This document shows, piece by piece, positions 1 to 9,224 of a stretch of 37,191 bases of DNA. Both the position numbers and the translations under genes were made by a program. Where the stretch lies: IMG/VR virus record IMGVR_UViG_3300032294_002469, positions 1 to 37,191 of that record; one strand, 5' to 3'. This stretch comes from a virus. The notes under the pieces are model-generated. The model made no database searches, was not told where the DNA came from, and worked only from the letters and a program-made list of their open reading frames with translations. Every line of letters starts with the position of its first letter. Position 1 is the stretch's first letter.

Positions 1-1
1 A

Positions 2-1210
2 AAAGATATGATTGCCAATGCTAAGAAACCAAAAAATTTGGTTTTCTCGATAGCAAGACAATTTAGCGAAACAGACGGTTTTGACAACTTAGATGAGTTC
101 AGAACTGATAAAAGATTCAAAATCTTAGATATTCCATACCAAGAAGCAAAAGGTGTTTGTTGGGCAAGAAATCTAACACAACAACTTTATGATGGAGAAA
201 CGTATACCCTTCAAATTGATTCTCATATGAGATTCATAAAAGATTGGGACGACGTTCTAATCAAAATGATAAAGGGGTTACAAAAGGATGGGTACAAGAA
301 ACCTCTACTTACGGGTTATGTCCCATCTTTTGACCCCGAGAATGACCCTGCAGGTAGAGCACAAGATGCTTGGAGAATGGCTTTTGATAGATTCATTCCT
401 GAAGGTGCGGTATTCTTCTTACCTGAAACAATACCAGGTTGGAGAGAAATGACAAAACCTGTTACTGCAAGATTCTATTCTGCTCACTTCTGTTTCACAT
501 TAGGGGAGTTTTCAAAAGAAGTTCAACACAACCCTGAATACTATTTCCACGGTGAAGAGATTTCAATTGCTGCAAGAGCTTACACATGGGGTTACGATTT
601 ATTCCACCCACATATTCCTGTAGTTTACCACGAGTACACTCGTAAGGGTAGAACAAAACAATGGGATGACGACAAAACTTGGGGTGACAAAAACAGACAT
701 TCACACCTAACAAATAGAAAATTATTTGGTATGGACGGTGAAGTTCAAGAAGGTCATGATGGTCCTTATGGTTTTGGTACGGTTAGAACTTTAAGAGATT
801 ATGAAAAATATTCTGGTTTGTTGTTCGAAAGAAGAGCAATTGATAAACATTGTTTAGACAAACAATATCCACCAAGTCCATATAATTTTGAAAATGAAGA
901 GGATTGGAAAAATAGTTTCGCAACAATATATAAACATTGTATTGATGTTGGATATTCAAGCGTACCTGAAAAAGATTATGACTTTTGGGTTGTTGCTTTC
1001 CACAATTCTAAAGATGAAACATTATTTAGAAAAGATGCTGATAAAAACGAAATTGCTGGTTTTATGAGAGACCCTGATGGTTATTGTAAAGTTTGGAGAG
1101 AATTCCAAACTACAGAATTACCAGCATATTGGGTTGTTTGGCCTCACTCAGAATCAAAAGGTTGGTGTGATAGATTAACGGGTCAATTAAATCATAATAA
1201 CGTTAGTTAA
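2..1210 (+). CDS. GlcNAc-type glycosyltransferase (PF11397-like), 5' end cut by window
   Basis: Probable GT-A sugar transferase of the GlcNAc family (PF11397), which moves a sugar from a nucleotide donor onto a protein or glycan. Counting from the ATG at 8, a DSH metal/nucleotide motif sits at residues 71-73 inside LQIDSHMRF, and a downstream FHGEEISIAARAYTWGYDLF segment matches the family's acceptor-side signature. The reading frame is open to the window edge. Family members normally begin with a first strand carrying a SYRDP-like motif about 20 residues before the Ala-x-x-Pro and Arg-Gln segment that here lies just after the ATG at 8; that ATG is therefore probably internal and the true start lies outside. 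The stop overlaps the next start as TAATG, so it heads or belongs to a glycosyltransferase operon. The acceptor (virion protein, DNA base or host surface glycan) cannot be told. Confidence 0.8.
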   Translation, partial: KDMIANAKKPKNLVFSIARQFSETDGFDNLDEFRTDKRFKILDIPYQEAKGVCWARNLTQQLYDGETYTLQIDSHMRFIKDWDDVLIKMIKGLQKDGYKKPLLTGYVPSFDPENDPAGRAQDAWRMAFDRFIPEGAVFFLPETIPGWREMTKPVTARFYSAHFCFTLGEFSKEVQHNPEYYFHGEEISIAARAYTWGYDLFHPHIPVVYHEYTRKGRTKQWDDDKTWGDKNRHSHLTNRKLFGMDGEVQEGHDGPYGFGTVRTLRDYEKYSGLLFERRAIDKHCLDKQYPPSPYNFENEEDWKNSFATIYKHCIDVGYSSVPEKDYDFWVVAFHNSKDETLFRKDADKNEIAGFMRDPDGYCKVWREFQTTELPAYWVVWPHSESKGWCDRLTGQLNHNNVS

Positions 1211-1953
1211 TGAAATTCAATGAATTACCCAAATTTGTAATTAATCTAGAAACAAGACCAGATAGATTAGAGGACATTAAATTCGAATTAGAATATATTG
1301 GTTGGGACTACGAAGTGTTCAATGCGGTTAATAGAAATAGTTACATGGGTTGTACCCTTTCTCACTTAGGAATTATAAACATTGCTAAGGAAAGAGGGTA
1401 CAAACGTGTAATGGTTATTGAAGATGATTGCAATGTTATGCCATATGCAAAATCTTTCATAGAGGACTTAGAGAAACAAATTGAGGGTATTGAATTTGGT
1501 GTTATGAATTTAGCACCAACTTTGAATAGACCTATGAATATCAGTAATGATTATAGTTTGTTATTAGATTTAACAAATCTACCACCGAAACCACATGATA
1601 GACTAACAGAAACATTCGCAACCAATATACTTATTTATGATGTATCATCATTCCAATTAGTTGAAAATATAAAAGATTATTCTTTCCATAGTGGAGACTA
1701 TGTTTTACCTATCGATGAACAACTGGTAAAACATGTTTATCCTGTTGTTCAGTGTTTCGCTCCTGTATTGCCAATCGCACCACAGAGAAACTCTTATTCG
1801 GATGTTTCCCACGGAATGTATAATAACTTTTACACTCAAACCTATAATTGGAACCAATATTCTCCTATCAAAATAAATGGAAAATATTTGAATCAAGATG
1901 AGAACAAAAAAATAAAAGAACAAAAACAACATTTACCTTACAATGTCAACTAA
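1210..1953 (+). CDS. Glycosyltransferase family 25 (LPS-biosynthesis type)
   Basis: Resembles GT25 (PF01755), enzymes that add galactose or similar sugars to lipooligosaccharide or proteins. The N-terminus has the family opening FVINLETRPDRLE (residues 9-21), followed by GCTLSHLGII and then VMVIEDDC, the acidic metal-binding cluster expected of a GT-A fold. At 247 residues it is close to the usual size. The ATG is used through a TAATG overlap with the previous gene, and the 3' end overlaps the next gene by 11 bases, so translation is probably coupled along the cluster. No signal peptide or membrane segment is seen, so it should act in the cytoplasm. Substrate unknown. Confidence 0.8.
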   Translation: MKFNELPKFVINLETRPDRLEDIKFELEYIGWDYEVFNAVNRNSYMGCTLSHLGIINIAKERGYKRVMVIEDDCNVMPYAKSFIEDLEKQIEGIEFGVMNLAPTLNRPMNISNDYSLLLDLTNLPPKPHDRLTETFATNILIYDVSSFQLVENIKDYSFHSGDYVLPIDEQLVKHVYPVVQCFAPVLPIAPQRNSYSDVSHGMYNNFYTQTYNWNQYSPIKINGKYLNQDENKKIKEQKQHLPYNVN

Positions 1954-2827
1954 GATTATAACTGCAATTTATAGTGACCTTAATGGTACGGAATTAGGAG
2001 GAAGACCAAATAGAGGGTCACATTATAGATACAGTCTTCTGTCACTTTTGAAAATGACAGATGCTGATTTTGTTTGCTATACCTCAGAACGTGAAATAGA
2101 ATCATTAAGAGATTTTTTCTTCAGAGAAAATAACGTATCTCAAGACCAATTAAAATTTGAAATATTTGATATTGCAAATTCTAAATTCAAAGATTTAATT
2201 AATTCGAGAAAAGATGTTGAATCAATTAAAAGAGGTGACAGGTGTTTAGAAATACAATATTCCAAGTTTAGTTGGTGGTGGAATGAGGATAAATCATATG
2301 ATAACTATTATTGGGTAGATGCGGGATTATCTCATTGTGGGTTAATTCCATTACAGTATTTACCTGAAAAAAATCACTCGATGAAACGTTTTTATGAAAG
2401 TAATTTATTTAATAATGATTTTCTTAAAAATGTGATTGAAGATACGGGGGATAAATTTTTACTTTTCGGTAAAGAAAATGATAGAAACTATTGGTCAGGT
2501 ACTGTGAACCCTAAATGGTATGTTAACTACGACAGAAGTATTCACATAATTGGTGGTATGTTTGGTGGACGTAAAGATAAGTGGGATGTAATTGTACCAA
2601 TGTTTGAAAATTACGTTCAAAGTATTCTTACTGCCGATGAAGGGTTACCACATGAAGAACAGATTATGACTCTAATGTATTTCAATCATCAAGATTTATT
2701 TTATAGAAAGCATTTCGATATATGGTGGTGTAGGGATAATGCACCACGAGGAACCTCTGAGGAACTATTCCTCCAAAATAAAAGTTTTTTCAAAATATTA
2801 GAAGAATTTAATAGAATTTATGAGTAA
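1943..2827 (+). CDS. HtrL/YibB-like putative glycosyltransferase
   Basis: Looks like the HtrL/YibB family (PF09612), proteins found near surface-polysaccharide genes and thought to be GT-A-like. Visible family features are the opening KIITAIYSDLNG, a middle segment RCLEIQYSKFSWWW, and YYWVDAGLSH, the hydrophobic strand plus Asp that corresponds to the family WIDAG motif. IIGGMFGGRKDKWD resembles the family's later GGFFGG segment. It overlaps the genes on both sides (11 and 8 bases). The first half of the next gene carries the same motifs, so the two may have arisen by duplication. Biochemical function is not established for the family; the call rests on motif resemblance. Confidence 0.6.
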   Translation: MSTKIITAIYSDLNGTELGGRPNRGSHYRYSLLSLLKMTDADFVCYTSEREIESLRDFFFRENNVSQDQLKFEIFDIANSKFKDLINSRKDVESIKRGDRCLEIQYSKFSWWWNEDKSYDNYYWVDAGLSHCGLIPLQYLPEKNHSMKRFYESNLFNNDFLKNVIEDTGDKFLLFGKENDRNYWSGTVNPKWYVNYDRSIHIIGGMFGGRKDKWDVIVPMFENYVQSILTADEGLPHEEQIMTLMYFNHQDLFYRKHFDIWWCRDNAPRGTSEELFLQNKSFFKILEEFNRIYE

Positions 2828-4493
2828 AATAACACTTGTCACAGGTATTTGGAACATCGGTAGAGATGAATTAAAGGAAGGATGGTCAAGACCATATCAA
2901 CACTATTTAGATAAGTTTTCACAACTTTTGGATGTGGATGCTAATATGATAATTTTCGGAGACGAAGAATTAAAAGATTTCGTTTTCGCAAAAAGGTCGA
3001 AAGATAATACACAATTTATAACTAGACCTCTTAGTTGGTTCAGAGAAAATGAATTTTTTGACATGATTCAAAAAATTAGAACGAATGAGAGTTGGACTAA
3101 TTTATCTGGTTGGTTGAAAGACTCAACCCAAGCAAGGTTAGAAAATTATAATCCTTTAGTAATGTCTAAAGTTTTCCTTTTGAATGATGCTAAAATCATG
3201 GACCAGTTCAATTCAGAATATATTTTTTGGATTGATGGAGGATTAACTAACACTGTTCATCCTGGTTATTTTACACATGATAAAGTTTTAGATAAACTTT
3301 CAAAATATATTTCTAAATTTTCTTTTATATGTTTTCCGTATGATGCAGAGACTGAAATTCACGGATTCGAATATAATAAATTGAATGATATTGCTGGCGA
3401 AAAGGTAAAAAAAGTTGCAAGAGGTGGATTCTTCGGTGGACCTAAAGACTCAATTGGTGATATCAATGGTATCTACTACTCACTATTGAAAACAACATTA
3501 TCAGAAGGATATATGGGAACTGAAGAATCTATCTTCAGTATCATGTGTCATAAACATTCGGATTTAATTAATTATTTTGAAATTGAATCTAATGGGCTTG
3601 TTGGTAAATTTTTCGAAGACTTGAAGAATGATTCTCTGAAAATCAAAAGTGACACAAAAATTATAACCACCAACAATTTAGATACTAATAAGGTGGGTCT
3701 TTATGTTATAACCTTCAATAGTCCTAATCAGTTTAGAACTTTGATAAAATCAATGGTTGAATACGATAAAGATTACTTGTTGAAGACAGAAAAATATTTG
3801 TTGGATAACTCATCAGATGAATCAACTTTTGATGAATATTCCAAACTTTGTGAAGAACACAACTTTGTTCACATCAAAAAAGACAATTTAGGAATTTGTG
3901 GAGGAAGACAATTCATTGCAGAACACTTCGATACAACAGATTTAGATTATTATCTGTTTTTTGAAGATGATATGTTTTTTTACCCGAATGAAGGAAAGGT
4001 TTGTAGAAACGGATTCAATAGATTCATTCCGAATTTATACACTAAGTCATTAGAAATTATGAAGAAGGAGAATTTTGATTTCTTAAAATTAAACTATTCA
4101 GAATTTTATGGTGACAATGGAACTCAATGGTCTTGGTATAATGTGCCACAACATGTGAGAGAACAATTTTGGCCTGGTAAAAATAGACTACCCGTACAAG
4201 GATTAGACCCTAACGCACCAAAAACAGAGTTTCATAATGTTTTATCACACAAAGGACTACCTTATGCTATTGGTGAGGTATATTATTGTAATTGGCCTCA
4301 AATTGTAAGTAGACCAGGAAATAAGAAAATGTTTTTAGACACAACTTGGGCTCACCCGTTTGAACAGACGTGGATGAGTCATATGTATCAGTTGTTGAAA
4401 AAAGACGAATTATACCCTGGTTTGTTGTTAGCAACACCTACCGAACATAATAGATTCGAACATTATAGCGGAGACTTACGTAAAGAGTCATAA
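2820..4493 (+). CDS. Fusion: HtrL/YibB-like domain plus GT2-like GT-A glycosyltransferase
   Basis: Two domains can be seen. Residues 1 to about 275 are HtrL/YibB-like: ITLVTGIWNIGRDEL at the start, NPLVMSKVFLLNDA, then IFWIDGGLTN, and a later RGGFFGGPKD. Residues about 290-557 look like a GT-A transferase: LYVITFNSPNQFRTLI forms the first strand and helix, LLDNSSDE the second strand, NLGICGGRQFIAEHF the usual nucleotide-side helix, and YYLFFEDDMFFY (about residue 380) carries the acidic metal cluster. It starts 8 bases inside the previous gene and closes the glycosyltransferase cluster. The fusion suggests two steps on one acceptor, but that is inference; the domains could also have a structural role. 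Confidence 0.65.
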   Translation: MSKITLVTGIWNIGRDELKEGWSRPYQHYLDKFSQLLDVDANMIIFGDEELKDFVFAKRSKDNTQFITRPLSWFRENEFFDMIQKIRTNESWTNLSGWLKDSTQARLENYNPLVMSKVFLLNDAKIMDQFNSEYIFWIDGGLTNTVHPGYFTHDKVLDKLSKYISKFSFICFPYDAETEIHGFEYNKLNDIAGEKVKKVARGGFFGGPKDSIGDINGIYYSLLKTTLSEGYMGTEESIFSIMCHKHSDLINYFEIESNGLVGKFFEDLKNDSLKIKSDTKIITTNNLDTNKVGLYVITFNSPNQFRTLIKSMVEYDKDYLLKTEKYLLDNSSDESTFDEYSKLCEEHNFVHIKKDNLGICGGRQFIAEHFDTTDLDYYLFFEDDMFFYPNEGKVCRNGFNRFIPNLYTKSLEIMKKENFDFLKLNYSEFYGDNGTQWSWYNVPQHVREQFWPGKNRLPVQGLDPNAPKTEFHNVLSHKGLPYAIGEVYYCNWPQIVSRPGNKKMFLDTTWAHPFEQTWMSHMYQLLKKDELYPGLLLATPTEHNRFEHYSGDLRKES

Positions 4494-4510
4494 CAATATA
4501 TTTATTGTTA
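4491..4510 (+). promoter_or_regulatory. TATTTAT box inside a perfect 8-bp inverted repeat
   Basis: TATTTATT lies at 4499-4506, only four bases before the ATG at 4510. It is embedded in TAACAATA / TATTGTTA arms (4491-4498 and 4503-4510) separated by four bases. If the box is a promoter -10 element the mRNA would start at or next to the ATG. No poly-T follows, so it is not a typical terminator. Confidence 0.5.
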
Positions 4511-4887
4511 TGGAATTTTTTATCAAAAAGAATGCAACGTTACCTGTTCTGAAAATGCAGGTTGTTAAAGACGGTAGAGCGGGTTACCTTGAACTGATGC
4601 AATCATTAGAGGTTTCTTCAATTTATTTTTCTATGGTGGACGTAGAAACAGGTATTCCTAAAATTGTTTCCGCTCCTTGTGAGATTGTAAACTTAATTTT
4701 ACCTGAAGGTGCTGCTGCAGAATATTACATTTATTTCAAGTTTACCAAATACGATACTGACACGGTCGGAAGGTACCAAGGTCAATTTTTGATTAAGAAC
4801 GATGAAGGTAATTTAATTTTACCTATTAGGGAAGAATTATATATCAATATCCAAGACAGCTTTATTTCTGAGACCGCTTGTTGTTAA
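4510..4887 (+). CDS. Small conserved-looking protein, possibly baseplate (BppU-N-like)
   Basis: Not firmly recognised. The 125 residues have an alternating beta-strand look: PVLKMQVVKDGR, then SSIYFSMVDVETG, YYIYFKFTKYDTDTVGRYQGQF and a closing LPIREELYINI. The order of a polarity/variable strand, a short acidic turn and a D-T-x-x-x-G-x-Y-x-G-x-F block recalls the N-terminal beta-sandwich of baseplate upper proteins (BppU_N) and related phage tail domains. It has its own TATTTAT box and no gene overlap, and stands between the glycosyltransferases and the polymerase. A virion role is an inference from the fold impression only. No signal peptide. Confidence 0.4.
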   Translation: MEFFIKKNATLPVLKMQVVKDGRAGYLELMQSLEVSSIYFSMVDVETGIPKIVSAPCEIVNLILPEGAAAEYYIYFKFTKYDTDTVGRYQGQFLIKNDEGNLILPIREELYINIQDSFISETACC

Positions 4888-4912
4888 TTTGATTAATAGA
4901 CAAGTTTTTTTA

Positions 4913-4920
4913 TATTTATA
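4913..4920 (+). promoter_or_regulatory. TATTTATA box upstream of DNA polymerase
   Basis: Exact TATTTATA after a T-run, 57 bases before the polymerase ATG. This is the longest leader of all the genes carrying the box. Confidence 0.5.
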
Positions 4921-4932
4921 GAAGAAGGTAAA

Positions 4933-4949
4933 TTTCACACATTGTGAAA
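4933..4949 (+). promoter_or_regulatory. Small hairpin in the DNA polymerase leader
   Basis: TTTCACA and TGTGAAA form a perfect 7-bp stem with loop CAT, 28 bases before the polymerase start and downstream of the promoter-like box, so it would be in the mRNA. In T4 and RB69 the polymerase binds a hairpin in its own leader to repress translation; here the hairpin is farther from the start than in T4, so the parallel is only suggestive. Confidence 0.35.
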
Positions 4950-4977
4950 GCTAATACACCACTCTAAAAAATATATT

Positions 4978-7767
4978 ATGATATCTAACGAAGAGATAGA
5001 ATCTTTCCTACACGGGAATGACCCTGAGGAATTTATAGTTGCAATCGAGTTCGATTACGCATCCAATTCAATTTACAAAATTAAAGAAGCTCCTGGTAAA
5101 GGAAAAGAAATACGTAAGGATACCTTTATCCCATTCGCATGGGTTGGTGATTTACGTGGGTTAAAGTTCTATGGTGATTCCAAAGCCGCTCAAAAAGAGG
5201 CGATGACCAAATACGGAATCATGATTGACAAACTTGAAACTCAAGATAATGAAAGACTCAAGAACGGTTTAACCTACATGGTTAAATCACTTAAGGGGTA
5301 TAGAGAATTAATTCAATTTTTCAGAGATGGTGGTTGTGACCCTTGGGGTGAGAAATCAAAAGATAAGATTATGATTTTACCACCTGTTGAGCAATATCTA
5401 ATTTCAAAAGAAAAAAGATTGTTCAAAGGGTTTGAAGATTATGAACAAGTTACCAGACTTGTATTTGACTTGGAGACCAATGCTCTTGACCCAAAAGACG
5501 GTCGTATTTTCATGATTGGAATAAAAACCAATAAAGGATACCACAGAGTTATTGAGTGTCTTGATGAGTCTCAGGAGAAGAATGCCATCGTCGAATTCTT
5601 TAGAGTTATTGATGAAATCAAACCGAGTATCATTGGTGGTTATAATTCAGCAAACTTCGACTGGCATTGGATATTCGAAAGATGTAAAATTTTAGGTGTA
5701 GACCCAAGAAAGGCTTGTCGTTCATTACATCCCCAACATTCATTTACAAGAAAGGATAGTATGTTGAAACTTGCAAACGAAGTTGAAGAATATGTTCAGA
5801 CTTCTATTTGGGGTTATAACGTTATTGATATTATACATGCAGTTCGTAGAGCTCAGGCAATCAACTCGAGCATCAAAGCCGCGGGTTTGAAATACATCAC
5901 AAAATTCATTAACGCCGAGGCACCTGACCGTGTTTACATCGACCATGAAAACATCGGAAAGATGTATGCAAACAAAGAAGAATATTGGTTAAACATACAG
6001 AACGGAAAATATAAAAAGGCGTCAGAATACCAAGACTTAGATATCAAGTTTCCTGGTGTATACATAAAAACCACAGGGGACAATCTTGTTGAGAGATATC
6101 TTGACGATGACTTGGACGAAACATTAAAAGTGGATAAAGAATTCAACCAAGGTTCTTTCTTACTTGCCGCAATGATTCCAACAACATATGAGAGAGTATC
6201 AACTATGGGTACCGCAACATTATGGAAAATGTTAATGTTGGCATGGTCTTATAAACATGGATTAGCAATTCCTGCGAAACAAGGTAAGACAGACTTCGTA
6301 GGAGGTCTTTCTCGACTACTTAAGGTAGGTTATAGTAAGAACGTACTTAAACTGGATTTCTCGTCTCTATACCCCTCTATTCAACTTGTACACGATGTAT
6401 TCCCCGACTGTGATGTAACAGGTGCAATGAAAGGAATGTTAAAGTATTTCCGTGACACTCGTATCAAGTACAAACAGTTGTCTGAAGAATATTATACAAC
6501 AGACCCTGCTAAGTCTGCATCGTATGGTAATAAACAGTTACCGATTAAAATCTTCATTAACTCCATGTTCGGTGCGTTATCAGCACCACAGGTTTATGCT
6601 TGGGGTGACATGTACATGGGAGAACAAATCACGTGTACAGGTAGACAATATCTTCGTCAGATGATTAGATTCTTTATGACAAAAGGATATGTTCCATTGG
6701 TAATGGATACGGATGGTGTGAACTTCTCCACTCCTGATGATGCGAAAGACAGAGTATATGTAGGTCGTGGTTTGAATTGGAAGGTTAAGTTAGGTAAAGA
6801 ATATTATGGTCCTGAAGCTGATGTTGCCGAGTATAATGATATTTTTATGAGAGGTGAAATGGCTCTTGATACAGATGGGGTATGGCCATCATGTATCAAC
6901 CTTGCAAGAAAAAACTACGCGGTTATGGATGCTAAAGGTAAAATTAAGTTAACAGGTAACTCGATTAAATCGAAGAAACTTCCATTATACATCGAAGAGT
7001 TCTTGGATAAGGGAATCAAAATGTTATTGGAAGGAGACGGTAAATCATTCGTTGAATACTATTACGAATACTTACAAAAGATATTTGACAAGAAAATTCC
7101 GTTAAGTAAGATTGCACAAAGAGCAAAAGTTAAGTTAACACTCGATGAATATCGTAAGAGACTAACAACTAAGACCAAAGCGGGTAATAGTATGTCGCGT
7201 ATGGCTCATATGGAATTAGCAATACAAGAAGGGTTAAGTGTAAATTTAGGTGATGTTATTATGTATGTTAATAACGGAACAAAAGCATCTCAGGGTGATG
7301 TTCAGAAGATGACCGTGAAACAAATAAAAGATACAAATGCATTAAATTCATTTAACAATCCCAAAGCAAAACCAATCACAGATGGTGTTATGGTCAACTG
7401 TTATATGTTGGATAAAGATATTTTAGAAAAAGACCCTGACTTAACTGGTGATTATAATGTACCAAGAGCTGTTACAACTTTCAACAAGAGAATCGAACCA
7501 CTTATGGTTGTGTTCCAAGATGAGGTTAGAAATGGTTTAATTGTTAATGACCCTGAACAAAGAGGTATATTCACAACATCTCAGTGTGAGTTAATTAATG
7601 GTCATCCTTTAGGTGATGGTGACCAAGATGATTTACAAAAAGATGTATTGGATATTACAGAACAGGAATTAAAGTATTGGGAAAAAAGAGGTCTTAAACC
7701 TGACTATATGTATGATTTAGCGGAAGAAAATTGGGAAGAAAGGTTAGGACTGTTTCAAACCGTCTGA
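4978..7767 (+). CDS. gp43: Family B DNA polymerase with 3'-5' exonuclease (T4 gp43-like)
   Basis: Replicative polymerase copying phage DNA with proofreading; 929 residues, close to T4 gp43 (898). Exonuclease motifs: Exo I FDLET (D164, E166), Exo II GYNSANFD (N223, D228), Exo III YNVID (Y280, D284). Polymerase motifs: the linker FVGGL near 440-444, Pol A LKLDFSSLYPS (D460), Pol B KIFINSMFGA (K524, N528, G532), Pol C VMDTDGVNFS (D577, D579), and ARKNYAV for the KKY-type motif. Pol C reads DTDG rather than the common DTDS, a variant seen in other family B enzymes, and both catalytic Asp are present. It appears full length and functional. It ends tail to tail with a minus-strand gene, overlapping by 24 bases. 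The leader holds a promoter-like box and a hairpin. Confidence 0.96.
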   Translation: MISNEEIESFLHGNDPEEFIVAIEFDYASNSIYKIKEAPGKGKEIRKDTFIPFAWVGDLRGLKFYGDSKAAQKEAMTKYGIMIDKLETQDNERLKNGLTYMVKSLKGYRELIQFFRDGGCDPWGEKSKDKIMILPPVEQYLISKEKRLFKGFEDYEQVTRLVFDLETNALDPKDGRIFMIGIKTNKGYHRVIECLDESQEKNAIVEFFRVIDEIKPSIIGGYNSANFDWHWIFERCKILGVDPRKACRSLHPQHSFTRKDSMLKLANEVEEYVQTSIWGYNVIDIIHAVRRAQAINSSIKAAGLKYITKFINAEAPDRVYIDHENIGKMYANKEEYWLNIQNGKYKKASEYQDLDIKFPGVYIKTTGDNLVERYLDDDLDETLKVDKEFNQGSFLLAAMIPTTYERVSTMGTATLWKMLMLAWSYKHGLAIPAKQGKTDFVGGLSRLLKVGYSKNVLKLDFSSLYPSIQLVHDVFPDCDVTGAMKGMLKYFRDTRIKYKQLSEEYYTTDPAKSASYGNKQLPIKIFINSMFGALSAPQVYAWGDMYMGEQITCTGRQYLRQMIRFFMTKGYVPLVMDTDGVNFSTPDDAKDRVYVGRGLNWKVKLGKEYYGPEADVAEYNDIFMRGEMALDTDGVWPSCINLARKNYAVMDAKGKIKLTGNSIKSKKLPLYIEEFLDKGIKMLLEGDGKSFVEYYYEYLQKIFDKKIPLSKIAQRAKVKLTLDEYRKRLTTKTKAGNSMSRMAHMELAIQEGLSVNLGDVIMYVNNGTKASQGDVQKMTVKQIKDTNALNSFNNPKAKPITDGVMVNCYMLDKDILEKDPDLTGDYNVPRAVTTFNKRIEPLMVVFQDEVRNGLIVNDPEQRGIFTTSQCELINGHPLGDGDQDDLQKDVLDITEQELKYWEKRGLKPDYMYDLAEENWEERLGLFQTV

Positions 7768-8079
7768 TGATAAGATATACCATGTTCCACCAACAAATCT
7801 GAATTCAATACAAGCAAACTTGTCTGCAACGATTTCGTCGTACTCTTCATCAATTTTTCCAACATCGGGTCTTACAGTTATTTGAGTCATAGCTTTAACT
7901 GTTATATGGTCCGATGTTCTCGAATCTAAAACCACAAATGACCTTGGAACACCACGAATAATACAACAATCTTCCCCGTTTGTACGGTAATCTAATTCCG
8001 ACACCATAGTTACTTCAGAGGTTTCTATGGTGTGTCCGTTAATAATTCTTTTCGATGGTACTGTCTTAATTATTGCCAT
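7744..8079 (-). CDS. Unknown 111-residue protein, probable virion component
   Basis: Not recognised. The protein is short and beta-rich: TVPSKRIINGHTIETSEVTM, an SFVVLDSRTSDHITVKAMTQ stretch, and a closing ACIEFRFVGGTWYILSS, a pattern common in small phage tail or fibre-associated domains. No signal peptide or membrane segment. Its ATG overlaps the stop of the preceding 375-residue gene as TAATG on the minus strand, so it is probably translationally coupled and works with that protein. Its 3' end overlaps the DNA polymerase gene by 24 bases in convergent orientation, with no terminator between them. Confidence 0.6.
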   Translation of the reverse strand: MAIIKTVPSKRIINGHTIETSEVTMVSELDYRTNGEDCCIIRGVPRSFVVLDSRTSDHITVKAMTQITVRPDVGKIDEEYDEIVADKFACIEFRFVGGTWYILSSDGLKQS

Positions 8080-9206
8080 TATATTACATATATTTGACGA
8101 GGCATTGCTCTGAACTTCATTTGTTTATTTAGATTTTCGGCAATCAACGCCTCTCTCTCCATTACCTTTTCTGGTCTCATTCTAGTTAACCAACCTTCAG
8201 CACCTGTCAATTCCTCAATTAACTTCGATTTTTCATCTTTTGCTTCGGTTAGAAGACTTTGATAATCCATTGTAATTTCCGAGTCAGGCGTCTTCAAGTT
8301 ACCACTGTACTTTCCTCTAACTCTTGCTAAAGTTTCTTTACAGTATGCGGTAAACCATCTTCTTACCCATTGTTGTCCTGGCACATTCAAGTCTGTCCAT
8401 GTTAGTTCTTCAATAGGAACATCTGTAGGAAGTTTGATGATGTCAGGATTATTTTTCAAGCAATCGGCTCTACTATCAGGTTCAACATCATAATACCAAT
8501 ACCAAACGGCTTTACCTACGTATGCAGAATAGTTTGACCAGTTAAATCTTCCACCAGGAGTATTATATAAATGAATGAGTTTTTTTCCATCAGGAAGACC
8601 TGTTATTCTATATGTCAAGGAACCTCCTAAAATTCTACTGAGGATATTAGCTTCTTGCATTCTGATAAGATAATCAAAACCTGACATCATAAAGTAAGAA
8701 CCATTATTCCCCATTTGGGCATATCCTGCTTGGTTAGCACCTAAACCAATACCACCAAATCCGAATCCACCAATACCACCCAATCCAAATGCGCTAAACA
8801 ATTGGTCACTAAACCAAAGAAGTTCATTAACTTCTCTACCTGCAGGTATTTCATAAGTTTGTGTGTTAGCACTTAATATGAAATAATCTTTTTTAAGTAC
8901 CCAAGGACCCTCAGTTTGTAAACCAACAATTTTAGAATACGAGTAAGAGAACTGTTGTTCGAAATCCATGGTTCTAGTCACAAGTGCTCTTGCAACAGAC
9001 CTTTCGTTCATGTTCAAATTAACTAAGTTCACCCATTGAGAATCAATTAACCACTGTAAAATATATTCTTCATAATCACCGATGGCTAATTCCATCAATG
9101 AGTCTAACATCTCATCCTCTAACTCAACACTTCTAAGTGGAGCTCCGAGTTGATGTTTGATTCTTGTATATATTTTGGACCTTTCTGGTTCTGGTATTGC
9201 TGCCAT
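8079..9206 (-). CDS. Probable virion structural (neck/connector-type) protein
   Basis: 375 residues. The N-terminus reads YTRIKHQLGAPLRSVELEDE followed by a helix LMELAIGDYEEYI. Openings of the form 'rLG.P...vEL.d......A...y' recur in myovirus head-tail or neck proteins, as far as I recall from T4-like marine phages. Residues 141-170 are Gly-rich (GLGGIGGFGFGG), probably a flexible loop. The C-terminal third (about 300-375) is helical and charged and ends in MPRQIYVI. It has its own TATTTAT box five bases before the ATG. Beyond a likely virion role the exact T4 counterpart is not determined; a terminase or enzyme role is not suggested by any motif. Confidence 0.55.
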   Translation of the reverse strand: MAAIPEPERSKIYTRIKHQLGAPLRSVELEDEMLDSLMELAIGDYEEYILQWLIDSQWVNLVNLNMNERSVARALVTRTMDFEQQFSYSYSKIVGLQTEGPWVLKKDYFILSANTQTYEIPAGREVNELLWFSDQLFSAFGLGGIGGFGFGGIGLGANQAGYAQMGNNGSYFMMSGFDYLIRMQEANILSRILGGSLTYRITGLPDGKKLIHLYNTPGGRFNWSNYSAYVGKAVWYWYYDVEPDSRADCLKNNPDIIKLPTDVPIEELTWTDLNVPGQQWVRRWFTAYCKETLARVRGKYSGNLKTPDSEITMDYQSLLTEAKDEKSKLIEELTGAEGWLTRMRPEKVMEREALIAENLNKQMKFRAMPRQIYVI

Positions 9207-9210
9207 ATCA

Positions 9211-9218
9211 AATAAATA
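9211..9218 (-). promoter_or_regulatory. TATTTATT box upstream of the 375-residue virion gene
   Basis: On the minus strand TATTTATT ends five to six bases before the ATG at 9206. The gap between this gene and the SOD-fusion gene is only 18 bases, and the box occupies eight of them. Confidence 0.5.
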
Positions 9219-9224
9219 TCTTTA

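Noticed and set aside
8-10. ATG at 8 as the true start of the first glycosyltransferase
   Set aside because: The frame is open to the window edge and the family's first strand would lie upstream, so the ATG is probably an internal Met.
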